A stretch of DNA of 52,409 nucleotides from Duganella callida (GCF_004614165.1 NZ_SPVG01000242.1:1-52409), one strand, 5' to 3'; numbered from the stretch's first letter, positions 39,848 through 49,079 are shown. The notes: generated by a model from the sequence alone, not told the origin. Numbers and translations: made by a program.

Positions 39848-41686
39848 ATGCTAACCAGCGAGTTGCAGGAACCGGAGGCGGAGCAGCGCCGCCTCGCGGA
39901 GCTGTCCCGTTACGCCATCACGCTGGACGCGTCGGATCCCAAGCTGGATCTGATCACCGAACTGGCCATCAAGTCGGTGGGCGCCGACATCGGCGGCATC
40001 AGCATCGTGTATCAATCGCAGATCTGGCTGCCGTCGCGGGTGGGCATGGATGTGCGTCACGTGCCGCGCGCCGGCTCGTTCTGCACCTGGGTGGTGGGCA
40101 AGGCCTCCGAGGCCGATTTTTTTGAAGTGCGGGACGCCAGCCAGGACCGCCGCTTCCGCAACAACCCGCTGGTGACTTATCCGCCGCATTGCCGTCATTA
40201 CGCCGCCGTGCCGCTGCATGGCGCGCGCGGCTACCTGCTGGGTACGCTGTGGGTGATGAGCAAACCGGTCCGCCGGCTCGAGCCCGAACAGGTGATGATG
40301 TTGCGCGGCATGGCCAGGCTGGTGGTCGACACGCTGGAACTGCGTTATTGCGACGAAGTGACCGGCATGTCCAACCGCAACGTGTTCGTGCACCATCTGC
40401 AGCTGGGGCTGGAACAGACCACCATGCCGCACGTGGTGGTGGGCTTCGTCGACCTGGCCGACTTCCGCCGTCTCAACGATGTGTTCGGCCGCGCGCAAGG
40501 CGACCTGGTGCTGCGCGAAATCGGCCAGCGCCTGGCCGGCTGGGCCGGGCCGGAGAACCTGGTCGGCCACCTCGGCGGCGACCAGTTCGCGTTCGCGCTG
40601 TTCGGCGAGCGCGACGAGCACGCGCTGCTGCTGGAACAGCTCAAGGACGTGATCAGCCGGCCGCTGGCGGTGGGGCGCGGCAGCACGCATGTGCTGCATG
40701 GCCGGATCGGCATCGACCACCACGATTCGCCGTATGGCGGCTCGGCCGTGGCGCTGCTGGACGCGGCCGACACGGCGGCGTCGTCGATCGGCGGACCGCT
40801 GCAGCGCAGCACCGTCAAGGAATACGGCGCCGAGCTGCTGGCGCGCTCGCACATGGTGTTCGAACTGCAGGCGGCGCTGGACCGCGAGCCGCAGCACGGC
40901 GCGCTGATCGCCCACTATCAACCGCAGGTCGATTACGCGCGCGGCACGCTGATCGGGTTGGAAGCGCTGGTGCGCTGGCAGCATCCGGTACGCGGCATGG
41001 TGTTCCCCAACAGTTTCATCCCGCTGGCGGAAAGCACCGACAAGATCTACCAGCTGGACATGCTGGTGCTGGAGCAGGTGTGCCGCGACATGCGCGCCTG
41101 GCTGGACGTCGGGCTGCCGGTGGTGCCGGTGTCGCTGAACTTTTCGCGCCGCTCGCTGCTGCATCCGCAGGTGATCGGCGATCTGCAGGCGCTGCTGGCG
41201 CGTTACGCCATCGACGGCAGCATGCTGGAGTTCGAGGTGACCGAGAGCCAGCTGCTGGAAACGGGCGAGGTGGTGGCGCCGCGCGTGGCGCAGTTCCGCG
41301 CGCTGGGCGCGCGCATCGCGGTCGACGATTTCGGCACCGGCTATTCCAACCTCGACGCCATCAGCAGCTTCCCGTTCGATCGCCTGAAGGTGGACCGGCA
41401 GTTCGTGCACGGCGTGGCCGACAGCGACAAGGTGGCAGGCCTGTTCCACCTGATCCAGGGCATCGCCGAGCTGTTCAAGGCCGAGCTGCTGTGCGAGGGA
41501 CTGGAGGAGGAGGCCGATCTGGCCTGGCTGGCGCAGCGCGGCGCGGACCGCGTGCAGGGCTGGTATTTCAGTGCGGCGCGCACGCCGGAAGCCATCGTGC
41601 GCATCCTGACCGTCCTGCGCGAGCGCACGCCGGACGCGCCGGCGCTGACGGTGCAGCAACTGCGCCTGCTGCTGCAACGCGCTTAG
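39848..41686 (+). CDS. GAF-GGDEF-EAL protein, probable c-di-GMP phosphodiesterase
   Basis: This 612-residue soluble protein has a GAF domain (about 20-165), a degenerate GGDEF domain whose signature reads GGDQF (243-247), and an EAL domain. The EAL side has the key residues: Glu of EAL at 372-374, the Asn in VSLNFS, Glu in EFEVTES, the Asp pair in VDDFGTGYSNL, Lys in LKVDRQF, Glu in CEGLEEE and Gln in RVQGWYF. Cyclase activity is doubtful, so the likely reaction is hydrolysis of c-di-GMP, perhaps with GTP binding to the GGDQF domain as an allosteric input. Start at 39848 has AGGAGC before it. Confidence 0.9.
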   Translation: MLTSELQEPEAEQRRLAELSRYAITLDASDPKLDLITELAIKSVGADIGGISIVYQSQIWLPSRVGMDVRHVPRAGSFCTWVVGKASEADFFEVRDASQDRRFRNNPLVTYPPHCRHYAAVPLHGARGYLLGTLWVMSKPVRRLEPEQVMMLRGMARLVVDTLELRYCDEVTGMSNRNVFVHHLQLGLEQTTMPHVVVGFVDLADFRRLNDVFGRAQGDLVLREIGQRLAGWAGPENLVGHLGGDQFAFALFGERDEHALLLEQLKDVISRPLAVGRGSTHVLHGRIGIDHHDSPYGGSAVALLDAADTAASSIGGPLQRSTVKEYGAELLARSHMVFELQAALDREPQHGALIAHYQPQVDYARGTLIGLEALVRWQHPVRGMVFPNSFIPLAESTDKIYQLDMLVLEQVCRDMRAWLDVGLPVVPVSLNFSRRSLLHPQVIGDLQALLARYAIDGSMLEFEVTESQLLETGEVVAPRVAQFRALGARIAVDDFGTGYSNLDAISSFPFDRLKVDRQFVHGVADSDKVAGLFHLIQGIAELFKAELLCEGLEEEADLAWLAQRGADRVQGWYFSAARTPEAIVRILTVLRERTPDAPALTVQQLRLLLQRA

Positions 41687-41687
41687 C

Positions 41688-41784
41688 GGCTGCTTCAAAA
41701 AGCCCGCAGCCTGGTTGCGGCTCCTCGCCATGCAAGCGCACTGTCATCGTCGCCGCGCCTCGCCGCGCGCATTTTGAAACCGCC
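41688..41784. repeat. 97-bp element with 13-bp inverted ends in a convergent gap
   Basis: GGCTGCTTCAAAA (41688) and the inverse of TTTTGAAACCGCC (41772) match at 11 of 13 positions. Inside is a bulged hairpin AGCCCGCA/TGCGGCT. It fills almost all of the gap between the EAL gene and the dienelactone hydrolase gene, which suggests a small mobile or structured repeat. Confidence 0.5.
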
Positions 41785-41786
41785 TT

Positions 41787-42488
41787 CTAGAGGTTTTCGC
41801 TCAGGAACACCAGCGTGTGGCCGTGCGCTTCGGCGGCGCCGCGCTGCTGGTAGGAGCTGCGGTGGTTGCAGTTGAAGCCGTGCTCGGCGCCTTCGTAGAT
41901 GTGGATCTCGACCTGCTCATTGTCCTCGAAGCGTTCGGCGATGCTTTTCACCGCGTCCATCGGAATATGGCTGTCGGCCGAGCCGAAGTGCATCAGCAGC
42001 GGCACCTTGATTTCCGGCGCGCGGTCCAGCGCATTCTGGATGCCGCCGCCGTAATAGGCCACGGCGGCATCGACCAGGCCGTTGGCGGCCGTGTGGTAGG
42101 ACAGGCGGCCGCCGAAGCAGTAGCCGAGCGACGCGATCTTCGCGCCGGCGGTGGCGTCCAGGCCGCGCAGCACCTTGAGCGTGGCGGCGATGTCTGTTTG
42201 CGCCTTGGCGAAGTCGGTGGCCTGCATCAGTTCGACCGCGCGCTTCCAGCCGGCGTCGTCGTAACCGAGTTCGATGCGGGCGCCATGACGCCAGAACAGG
42301 TCGGGCGCCAGCACCACGTAGCCGTCGGCGGCGTACTGGTCGGCGACGTTGCGGATGTGCTGGTTGACGCCGAAGATTTCCTGCAGCAGCACCAGGCCCG
42401 GCCCCTTGCCGCCGCGCGGCAGCGATAGGTAGGCGCCGAAAGTGCCGTCATCGGTGGTGACGTCCAGCCACTGGGAATTGGTTTCCAT
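41787..42488 (-). CDS. Dienelactone hydrolase family protein
   Basis: The 233-residue protein has the dienelactone hydrolase alpha/beta fold with a cysteine nucleophile, Cys124 in GYCFGG, the acid in HFGSADSHIP and the histidine in AEHGFNC. The N-terminal QEIFGVNQHIR motif is typical of the family. Such enzymes hydrolyse enol-lactones or related esters in the cytosol; outside aromatic-degradation clusters the natural substrate is usually unknown, and no such pathway is present here. No signal peptide is evident. Its neighbours are an EAL protein (end to end) and the MshQ-like gene upstream on the same strand, 77 bases away. Confidence 0.9.
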   Translation of the reverse strand: METNSQWLDVTTDDGTFGAYLSLPRGGKGPGLVLLQEIFGVNQHIRNVADQYAADGYVVLAPDLFWRHGARIELGYDDAGWKRAVELMQATDFAKAQTDIAATLKVLRGLDATAGAKIASLGYCFGGRLSYHTAANGLVDAAVAYYGGGIQNALDRAPEIKVPLLMHFGSADSHIPMDAVKSIAERFEDNEQVEIHIYEGAEHGFNCNHRSSYQQRGAAEAHGHTLVFLSENL

Positions 42489-42565
42489 GGTCTTCCTTGT
42501 CGTGGTTCAGAAAGCGGCCATGCTACTCCGTTTTGCGGCGCCGTGCAGCGCGGCTCAGTTGCAGC

Positions 42566-45472
42566 TCAGTTATAGATTTCGCGCGTGTAGACCACCGGCC
42601 CGGAACGGTAGGTGCCGAAGGTGATGCGGCCCGGATCGGTGAATGGCAGATAGGGAATCACGGTGGTCAGGGTCAGCTTGGCAGACCCGGTGGCCAGGGG
42701 AGCAGCGACCACAATGATGCCCTTTCCGTTCTTGAAACTCAGCGGCGAATTGGTCTGCAGCTTCAGCTGGTTGCAGTTGAGTGTGCTGCCGCTGCAGTCG
42801 AACAGCACGCTGCCGGAAGTCAGCGACACGTTATAGCCGCTGTCCGGCGATACTGGCCCGTACAACGGGTTAAAGATCCATACCGGCGTGCTGGAGCCGG
42901 ACGCCACATAGTAATATTGCGCCCGCACCTCGACCGGCAGTGCGGCGTTGGCCGAGCCGTACGCATTGGCAGTCTGTGTGCGTCCGCTGACCAGCGTGAT
43001 GGAGGGCTCGATGCCGCCCAATTGCGAGGTGGCGCCATCGGCATCGGTGGCGCGCACAAAAACGGTGGTCTGAGCACCAGGCGAGATGGCCGCGCCCGAC
43101 TGGCTGGCAAGCTCGCTGAGGAACTTCAGCCCCGGCAGGCTGATGCTGCTGAGCTGGCCTACACCGGCATTAAAGGTATAGGCATAACTGTCCTTGGTGC
43201 TGGAGGATACATCGGTCACGGTGGCCGCCGCCGCGCCATTGGCGCCAGCCGCCGCCGACAGCTTGATCGCCTGGGCGACCGCATCGCGGTAGTTTTGCGA
43301 CACCCCGCCGGCGCTGTCCTTGTACGCGGTGACCTTGAGCGGAAAACCCTGGCCGGAATAGACAAAATAGTCGGTGGCGCCGGCGCTCGCGCAGGGATTG
43401 CTGTAGCTGCTCATCGCGGCGCAGCTCATCAGATTTTTGCTGGACAGGATGACGCTGTCGAAATGATGCGGCACGAAACGCAAATCCAGTTTGCCGACGG
43501 GATTAAAACCGGTCACGCTCTTGCCCATGTAGTAGCCGCTGCTGTTGGCCACCTTGACGTCCAGCGTAAGCGTGCCGGTCTCCGGAAATATCCATGATCC
43601 CGTGCTGTCGCTCCTGCTGGTGGCGACGCCGTTATAAATCGCGTTGAAAGCGCCCTTCGTCATGGCACTGATGCCGGCGCCGCCGGCGGGTTGACTGAGG
43701 CTCGGCGCAATGACAAAGTTCTCCTGGCTGCTTTCCCGGCCAAAGTTGGGCGTCACCTGCTTGTTGGCGTTCAGTGCGCTGACGGTCAACTGGAAGGCGT
43801 CGCTGGCACGCGCGAAAGCGCCGTTCTTGAGCACATACGGTAGCGCGACCAGCGATTTGGCATCGATTTTGAAGCTGTCGGGCGAGGTGGTGAAATTGGT
43901 GTTGCCGCTGGCGCCCAGATTGGCGCTGGTGTAACTGGCGCTGATGCTCATCTGGCCTACGTCGGCATACGACAGGCTGGGCGTGGCTTTGCCGGTGTTG
44001 TCGAACGTAATGTTAATGGCTTTGCTGGCGCCGCAAGTGATCTGATTGGCGCTACCGCTGCCGCCGACCGACACCGGCAAGCCGCCAGCCTGCGCCGCGC
44101 TGGATGGATTCATGTAGCCGCAACTGAAGGTGACCGGCACCGTGCCTTGCACCAGCGGCACGCAGGTACCGGGATTTTGCGCAGAGGCCTTCAACGCCTG
44201 GATGGTCAGCGTGGCGCCGCTCATGGACACGTGATCCGGCGCGCTCAGTTGCAGGCCGGCGTCGCTGAACACCATGTTGCAGCTGGTGTTGTTGGCGCCC
44301 GAGTTGACGCAGGTGTTGGCGTTGCTGATGGCGCTGCTGGTGGCCGACAGCGTCGCCGTGCCGGCGGTCGGCTGGCTGACCGTGCCGCTGCCGCTGCCGT
44401 TGAAGCTGACGCTGCCGCCATTCGGCGACAGGGTGACGGTGGTGCCGCCGTTGTAGGTCGAGCTGCAAGTGGCGTCGGCGCAGGCTTTCAGCTGCACGGT
44501 CTGGGCCTGGCAGGTCAGCCCCTGACCGCTGTGGGTGATCTGGATATGGTGGGCGCCGGACGCGGCCGGCGCGCCGCAGGTCGGATGGTAGTTGGCATCG
44601 GCCTTGGTGACGCAGCTGCACAGTGCCGCGCCCGGTCCGGTGCAGGTGATGGTCTTGGTGACGCTGGCGCCCCAGTCGAGGTAGATCGCGTTGACCGCGG
44701 CGTTGCCGTTGATGACGTCGCCGCTGGCCTTGGTGGTGACGTTGCGCGCCACCAGGTCGCCGTTGATGGTATCGCTGGAGCCGATGCTGACATCGCCCGT
44801 CATGGTCACCTTGCCGTTGATGACCACGCCGCCGTCGTTCATGGTCAGGGCGCCGCCGCTGACGTTGCCGTTGATCGAGTTGTTGCTCTCGATGGTGACC
44901 GAAGAGCTGGCCTTGATGTTGCCGTTGACCGAGCTGTTGCTGGCCTTGACCAGTACCGTGGGCGCGGTCAGGTCGCCGACGATGCTGACGTTGGAGGCCA
45001 GCGTGATGGTTTTGCTGGCGGTCAGATCGCCGACGATCTTGGTGGTCGAGCCGCTGCCGATATTGATGTTGGTGGCGCTGATGTCGGCGATGAACGATTG
45101 CGCCTGGTTGCCGGCGCTGAAGGTGCCGCCGGCCGTGAAGGTGCCGCCGCTGACTTTCAAATTGTTCGGGTTCATGTCGGCGATGTTGATGTCGCCGTTA
45201 CCCTTGGTCAGCAGCTGGGCGCTGCCGCTCATCTGCAGGCTCTGGTTATAAGTGAAGCTGACCGAGGAGTTGACCTGCACCGTGTAGCCGCTGGCGATGA
45301 TGATGACGTCGGTATCGCTGCTGTTCGGCAGGCCGCTGTTGCAGGTATAGACGGTGCCGCTGAGCGGGCACACCGGCACCACGCCGCTGCCGTTGAAATT
45401 GAACGTGGTCGCCCGGGCCGCGGCGGCGCACAACATGAACAGAAAGACAAGCCACACGGAACGTAGTTTCAT
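42566..45472 (-). CDS. MshQ-like exported adhesin/agglutinin protein (DUF6701)
   Basis: The 968-residue protein has a signal peptide, then an N-terminal beta-solenoid-like region of short repeats (about 100-280; KIVGDLTA, NGNIKASS, INGNVSGG, INGKVTM, INGDLVA every 16-20 residues), a cysteine-containing middle, and a C-terminal DUF6701-like section ending in RITFGTYRSGPVVYTREIYN. That ending and the overall plan match MshQ of the MSHA pilus, a putative adhesin. No msh pilin or secretion genes are near, so this copy is an orphan. Conserved cysteines suggest disulphides. It lies 78 bases downstream of the M28 peptidase gene on the same strand. Confidence 0.75.
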   Translation of the reverse strand: MKLRSVWLVFLFMLCAAAARATTFNFNGSGVVPVCPLSGTVYTCNSGLPNSSDTDVIIIASGYTVQVNSSVSFTYNQSLQMSGSAQLLTKGNGDINIADMNPNNLKVSGGTFTAGGTFSAGNQAQSFIADISATNINIGSGSTTKIVGDLTASKTITLASNVSIVGDLTAPTVLVKASNSSVNGNIKASSSVTIESNNSINGNVSGGALTMNDGGVVINGKVTMTGDVSIGSSDTINGDLVARNVTTKASGDVINGNAAVNAIYLDWGASVTKTITCTGPGAALCSCVTKADANYHPTCGAPAASGAHHIQITHSGQGLTCQAQTVQLKACADATCSSTYNGGTTVTLSPNGGSVSFNGSGSGTVSQPTAGTATLSATSSAISNANTCVNSGANNTSCNMVFSDAGLQLSAPDHVSMSGATLTIQALKASAQNPGTCVPLVQGTVPVTFSCGYMNPSSAAQAGGLPVSVGGSGSANQITCGASKAINITFDNTGKATPSLSYADVGQMSISASYTSANLGASGNTNFTTSPDSFKIDAKSLVALPYVLKNGAFARASDAFQLTVSALNANKQVTPNFGRESSQENFVIAPSLSQPAGGAGISAMTKGAFNAIYNGVATSRSDSTGSWIFPETGTLTLDVKVANSSGYYMGKSVTGFNPVGKLDLRFVPHHFDSVILSSKNLMSCAAMSSYSNPCASAGATDYFVYSGQGFPLKVTAYKDSAGGVSQNYRDAVAQAIKLSAAAGANGAAAATVTDVSSSTKDSYAYTFNAGVGQLSSISLPGLKFLSELASQSGAAISPGAQTTVFVRATDADGATSQLGGIEPSITLVSGRTQTANAYGSANAALPVEVRAQYYYVASGSSTPVWIFNPLYGPVSPDSGYNVSLTSGSVLFDCSGSTLNCNQLKLQTNSPLSFKNGKGIIVVAAPLATGSAKLTLTTVIPYLPFTDPGRITFGTYRSGPVVYTREIYN

Positions 45473-45550
45473 AAATCACCTGAATATGTGCCTGAATTAT
45501 AGGCGGATTCAGCTACTAGTTTCCGTGTGGCACCCTCATGAACGCTTAAA

Positions 45551-47158
45551 TTAACGCTTGAGCCGGCCGAAAGCGTCGCCTGCTTTCCACGTTTGCATCT
45601 TCGGCTGGTTGGCGACGTAGTAGCCGAGGTTGAGCGTGAACTGCGCCTGCTGCACCATGCCGGACAGATCCCAGTCGGCGTGGTATTCGTCGGACGGCTG
45701 GTGATAGTCGTTCTTGAACGCCACCAGACGCGCGCGCGACTTCTCCTGGTCGTTGACGAAATCGAAATAACCGTCGCCCGAGAACACCGCCGAGCCGACG
45801 TTGAAGGCCGGGACGCCGCTGCGCGCGAAGTTGAAGTGGTCGGCGCGGAAGTAGGCGCCCGACAGGTCGGGAATGGCCGGCGCCAGTTTCAGGCCCATCT
45901 GCTTCGCCACCACGCCGGCCGCCTCGTACAGGCTGCTGCGCTCGGCGCCGGCGACGCCGATGTCGCGCGTCTTGCCGACGAAGTTCATGCTGTCCAGATT
46001 GAGGTCGGCGCTGGTCTTGTTCAGCGGCCAGGCCGGATGCTGCACGTAGGCGGCGCTGCCCAGCAGGCCGGTTTCCTCGCCCATCGGCCACAGGAAGACC
46101 TGGGTGCGCCTGGCCGGATGCTTGACGGCTTCCTGCGCCATGGCCAGCAGCGCGGCCGCGCCGGAGGCGTTGTCGATGGCGCCGTTCCAGATGTGGTCGC
46201 CCTTGGCGCTGTCGTCGATGCCCAGGTGATCCCAGTGAGCCGAGTAGACCACCGCTTCTTCCTTCAGCTTGGGATCGCTGCCGGGGACGATGCCGACCAC
46301 GTTGTAGTCCTCGATCTGGCGGATCGCGCTCTTGATCTCGGCGTGCACCTTGAGCTTCAGGTCGACCGGGCGGAAATCGCGGCGCTCGGCGTCGGCGCGC
46401 AGTTTGTCGAGGTCGAAGCCGCCGGCGGCGAACAGCTTTTGCGCGGTGTCTTCCTGCAGCCAGCCTTCGATCGGGTTGCCGCTGCCGGCCAGGTGGAAGC
46501 GCTCGTGCGCGAAGCTGGTGGCCGGCACGCTCCAGCCGTAGGAGGCCGACGGCGTGGTGTGGATCAGCAGCGCGCCGGCCGCGCCCTGGCGCACCGCTTC
46601 CTCGAACTTGTACAGCCAGCGGCCGTAGTAGGTGTAGGCCTTGCCGGCGAAACGGTTGGGCTCCTCGGCGGTCGGTTGCGGGTCGTTGACCATCATGACC
46701 AGGATCTTGCCCTTCATGTCCACGCCCTTGTAGTCGTCCCATTTCTCCTCCGGAGCGATGGCGCCGTAGCCGACGAACACCAGCGGCGCGTCGATGCTGA
46801 TGTTGTCCTTGCCGCCCATGGTGCCGAACACGATCTCGCTGGCGTTGGCGGGCGTGATGCTGTTGCCGCCGGCGGCGTCGAAGCGCACGAAGCTGCCGGG
46901 CAGCAGCTTGGTGCCCTCGATCTTCACCGCCTGCCGATAGCCGCCGTCGGCCAGCGGCTTGAGGCCCAGCACGGCCGCCTGCGTCTCCAGATAGCGCACC
47001 GCCAGGGCGCCGCCGCGCTGGCCGGTGCCGCGGCCTTCCAGCATGTCGTCGGCCAGGAAGGACAGGTGAGCGCGCAGCGGCGCCTCGGCGACGACGGGTT
47101 GCTGGGCATGGGCTTGCAGGGCAAGGCCGGCGGCGAGGGCGATCAGGGTCAGACGCAT
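45551..47158 (-). CDS. Secreted M28 family zinc metallopeptidase with PA domain
   Basis: The 535-residue protein has a signal peptide (cleaved near AHAQ), a protease-associated (PA) insertion (about 140-235) and an M28 catalytic domain. Zinc ligands and the catalytic pair can be read in SAHWDHLG (His and Asp), NGAIDNASG (Asp bridging both metals), PMGEETGLLGS (catalytic and ligand Glu), NLDSMN and a C-terminal His in DYHQPSDEY. It resembles exported aminopeptidases or glutamate-carboxypeptidase-like enzymes that trim peptides outside the cytoplasm. Length agrees with the family. It may be cotranscribed with the MshQ-like gene. Confidence 0.92.
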   Translation of the reverse strand: MRLTLIALAAGLALQAHAQQPVVAEAPLRAHLSFLADDMLEGRGTGQRGGALAVRYLETQAAVLGLKPLADGGYRQAVKIEGTKLLPGSFVRFDAAGGNSITPANASEIVFGTMGGKDNISIDAPLVFVGYGAIAPEEKWDDYKGVDMKGKILVMMVNDPQPTAEEPNRFAGKAYTYYGRWLYKFEEAVRQGAAGALLIHTTPSASYGWSVPATSFAHERFHLAGSGNPIEGWLQEDTAQKLFAAGGFDLDKLRADAERRDFRPVDLKLKVHAEIKSAIRQIEDYNVVGIVPGSDPKLKEEAVVYSAHWDHLGIDDSAKGDHIWNGAIDNASGAAALLAMAQEAVKHPARRTQVFLWPMGEETGLLGSAAYVQHPAWPLNKTSADLNLDSMNFVGKTRDIGVAGAERSSLYEAAGVVAKQMGLKLAPAIPDLSGAYFRADHFNFARSGVPAFNVGSAVFSGDGYFDFVNDQEKSRARLVAFKNDYHQPSDEYHADWDLSGMVQQAQFTLNLGYYVANQPKMQTWKAGDAFGRLKR

Positions 47159-47332
47159 GCTTACTCCGTAGATGATGAAGGCAGAAACCGGTCATCTTAC
47201 TTGAATTCAGCGTGCGCGGGCCACCATTGGTGCCTGCCGGGAATCATGGTGGGCCGTGGCGCGGCACTGCCGTCGGGCGGCGCGCGGAACTAGAATCGTC
47301 CGCACTCCCTGTGATCGGAAAAGGAACTGTTC

Positions 47333-47871
47333 ATGCGTATTCTTGCTCATACCCTGGCCATGGCGCTGGCGGCGGGGCCGTTGTTGGCGGCCTCGGCGGC
47401 CGAGGTGCAATCCATCTCGCGCCTTGCGGCAGGTCCGGACGATATTCTGTTTGTGGCTGACTGGAAAGCGGCGCGCGTGCATGCGATCACGCTGCCGCCG
47501 GCGACCCCGCCGGCGGCCGGCGCCGTGTTCAATATCCTGGACCTGGAGCCGCGCCTGGCGCGGCAGGTCGGCGGTGCGCGCGTGAGCGTGGAGGACATGG
47601 TGGCGCGCCCGGGCAGCGGCGAGGTGCTGGTCGCCTTCAGCTATGGGCCCAAAAAACTGCCGGCGCTGGTGGCGATCACCGCCGACGGCAGCCGATCCGC
47701 GCCATGAGCTTTGCCAGCTGGGGCGGCAAGGAGTATCTGGTGGCGGCCTACACCTGCACGCCGCTGGTCACCATCCCGCTCGATGCATTGATGGTGCGGG
47801 GCGGGAACCAATCCATCCTGCCATCTGGGAGTATGCTTCTGGTTTTATTCTCCGAAAGGGTGCGGCCATGA
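47333..47871 (+). pseudogene. Decayed gene for an exported protein, internally deleted and frameshifted
   Basis: The first part (47333-47707, 124 codons) starts with a signal peptide (MRILAHTLAMAL..., cleaved near SAAEV) and continues LAAGPDDILFVADWKAARVHAI. It ends early. A second frame, shifted by one, begins before the ATG at 47704 with PIRAMSFASWGGKEYLVAAYTC and PLVTIPLDAL, which reads like a later part of the same kind of beta-propeller-like exported protein as I recall it, then runs into unrelated residues up to 47871. The simplest reading is a deletion of the middle near 47690, with loss of the C terminus. The family is unnamed to me. The frames are real; the ancestry is inferred from memory of related proteins. 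Confidence 0.6.
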
Positions 47872-48719
47872 ACCCCATCAACGTGCTGTTGCAGACCACC
47901 ATAGAAACCACCGACAACGACTGGCACATCGGCCGCTTTTCCCTGCTGCGCGATCTGCTGGCCAGTCTGAAAGACGCAGAAGGGCGGCCGTTGTTCGCCG
48001 TCACCGCGCGCGATCGCGGCCCGGTCGGACGGCCCGATCCAGTGCTGTCGACGCTGGCGGACAGCGATTACGATCAGGTCTGGCTGTTTGCCGTCGATAC
48101 CGGCGACGGCCTGCATGCGCAGGACCGCGCCGGTCTGGAAGCCTTCCATCGCCGTGGCGGCGGCCTGATGCTGACGCGCGACCACATGGACCTGGGCTGC
48201 TCGATCTGCTCGCTGGACGTGCTGGGCGGACTGCACCTGTTCCACAGCCATAACCGCGAGGCCGGCAGCGCGCCGCCGGCGCCGGACGACCGCGGCACAC
48301 CGGCCATCCTGTGGCCGAACTTCCATTCCGGCGCCAATGGCGACGCCCAGCGCATCACCATCGAAGGCGAGCGGCACCCGGTGCTGGAAGGCGTCGACTA
48401 CCTGCCCGCGCATCCCCACGAGGGCGCGGTGACGGCGCCGGCACATTCGTCCTCGGCGCGCGTGATCGCCACCGGCATCAGCAAGGCCACCGGCCAGCGC
48501 TTCAACCTGGCGGTGGCGGTGGCACCGTCGGACGGACATGGTCCGGCGATCGCGCAATCGACCTTCCACCATTTTGCCGACTACAACTGGGATCCGGCCA
48601 TGGGCTGTCCCGACTTCGTCAGCGAGGCGCCCGGCGACGGTCTGGCCGCCAACCCGGAAGCGGCGAGGTCGGTGCGGCGCTACGCCGGCAACGTCGCGCG
48701 GTGGCTGGGCGGCCGGTGA
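47868..48719 (+). CDS. Conserved hypothetical protein (283 aa), possibly amidotransferase-like fold
   Basis: The soluble 283-residue product starts MNPINVLLQTTIETTDNDWHIGRFSLL, with an early beta-alpha pattern, a YDQVWLFAVDTGDGLHAQ strand, RGGGLMLTRDHMDLG, histidine-rich segments (HLFHSHNREAG, STFHHFADYNWD), and a C-terminal SVRRYAGNVARWLGG helix. The alternating pattern of strands and glycine turns reminds me of ThuA or class I glutamine amidotransferase-like proteins, with no obvious nucleophile, so I do not assign a function. Start at 47868 has AAAGGG before it and overlaps the last codons of the decayed gene. Confidence 0.7.
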   Translation: MNPINVLLQTTIETTDNDWHIGRFSLLRDLLASLKDAEGRPLFAVTARDRGPVGRPDPVLSTLADSDYDQVWLFAVDTGDGLHAQDRAGLEAFHRRGGGLMLTRDHMDLGCSICSLDVLGGLHLFHSHNREAGSAPPAPDDRGTPAILWPNFHSGANGDAQRITIEGERHPVLEGVDYLPAHPHEGAVTAPAHSSSARVIATGISKATGQRFNLAVAVAPSDGHGPAIAQSTFHHFADYNWDPAMGCPDFVSEAPGDGLAANPEAARSVRRYAGNVARWLGGR

Positions 48720-48736
48720 GTCCATGGTGCTTGCTT

Positions 48737-48770
48737 GTAAGCAAACGTAAGTATCGGTAAGACTTGTAAA
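48737..48770 (+). promoter_or_regulatory. Phased GTAAG/GTAAA array upstream of small exported protein genes
   Basis: GTAAG occurs at 48737, 48747 and 48757 and GTAAA at 48766, spaced ten, ten and nine bases. The period and sequence resemble tandem sites of OmpR-family regulators, notably the CpxR box (GTAAA, five bases, GTAAA). A 14-bp palindrome TTGCTT-GT-AAGCAA overlaps the first unit. Confidence 0.6.
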
Positions 48771-48860
48771 GGTGGTCAACGGGGCGGTAGCGGCCGGCGT
48801 TTTTTGCTCATGCGACACGGGAATCGTCCCGATGCCGAAACCTCGAAAAGGAAACACATC

Positions 48861-49079
48861 ATGACCAAAGTAATCGCTTCTCTGATCGCCGGCCTGTTCG
48901 CAACCGCAGCATTCGCCCAGGCGCCTGCGACTCCCGCAGCCGCTCCGGAAACCAAGCCCGCGGTGGAAAAGACCGAAGCGAAACCTGTCGCCAAAAAGAA
49001 GGCCCACAAGGTCAAGAAAGAAGAATCCAAGACCGTTGAAGCAGCACCCGCCGCCGCAGCGCCAGCAGCAAGCAAGTAA
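48861..49079 (+). CDS. Small exported Ala/Lys/Pro-rich protein (72 aa), Asr-like composition
   Basis: The product has a signal peptide (MTKVIASLIAGLFATAAFAQ, cleavage after AFA) and a mature part of about 53 residues made of Ala, Pro, Lys, Glu and Val, with a basic core (VAKKKAHKVKKEESK) and an alanine/proline tail (AAPAAAAPAASK). The plan resembles acid-shock Asr-type periplasmic proteins, which are disordered and cationic and protect envelope proteins; homology is not shown. A phased GTAAG array lies about 90 bases before the ATG, and an AAAGGA site fixes the start. A paralogue follows 40 bases later, so both are probably in one transcript. Confidence 0.8.
   Translation: MTKVIASLIAGLFATAAFAQAPATPAAAPETKPAVEKTEAKPVAKKKAHKVKKEESKTVEAAPAAAAPAASK

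Noticed and set aside
47643-47867. Upstream extension of the 283-residue gene to 47643
   Set aside because: The extra 75 residues overlap the decayed gene in another frame and have no signal or domain character, while a good ribosome binding site precedes 47868.
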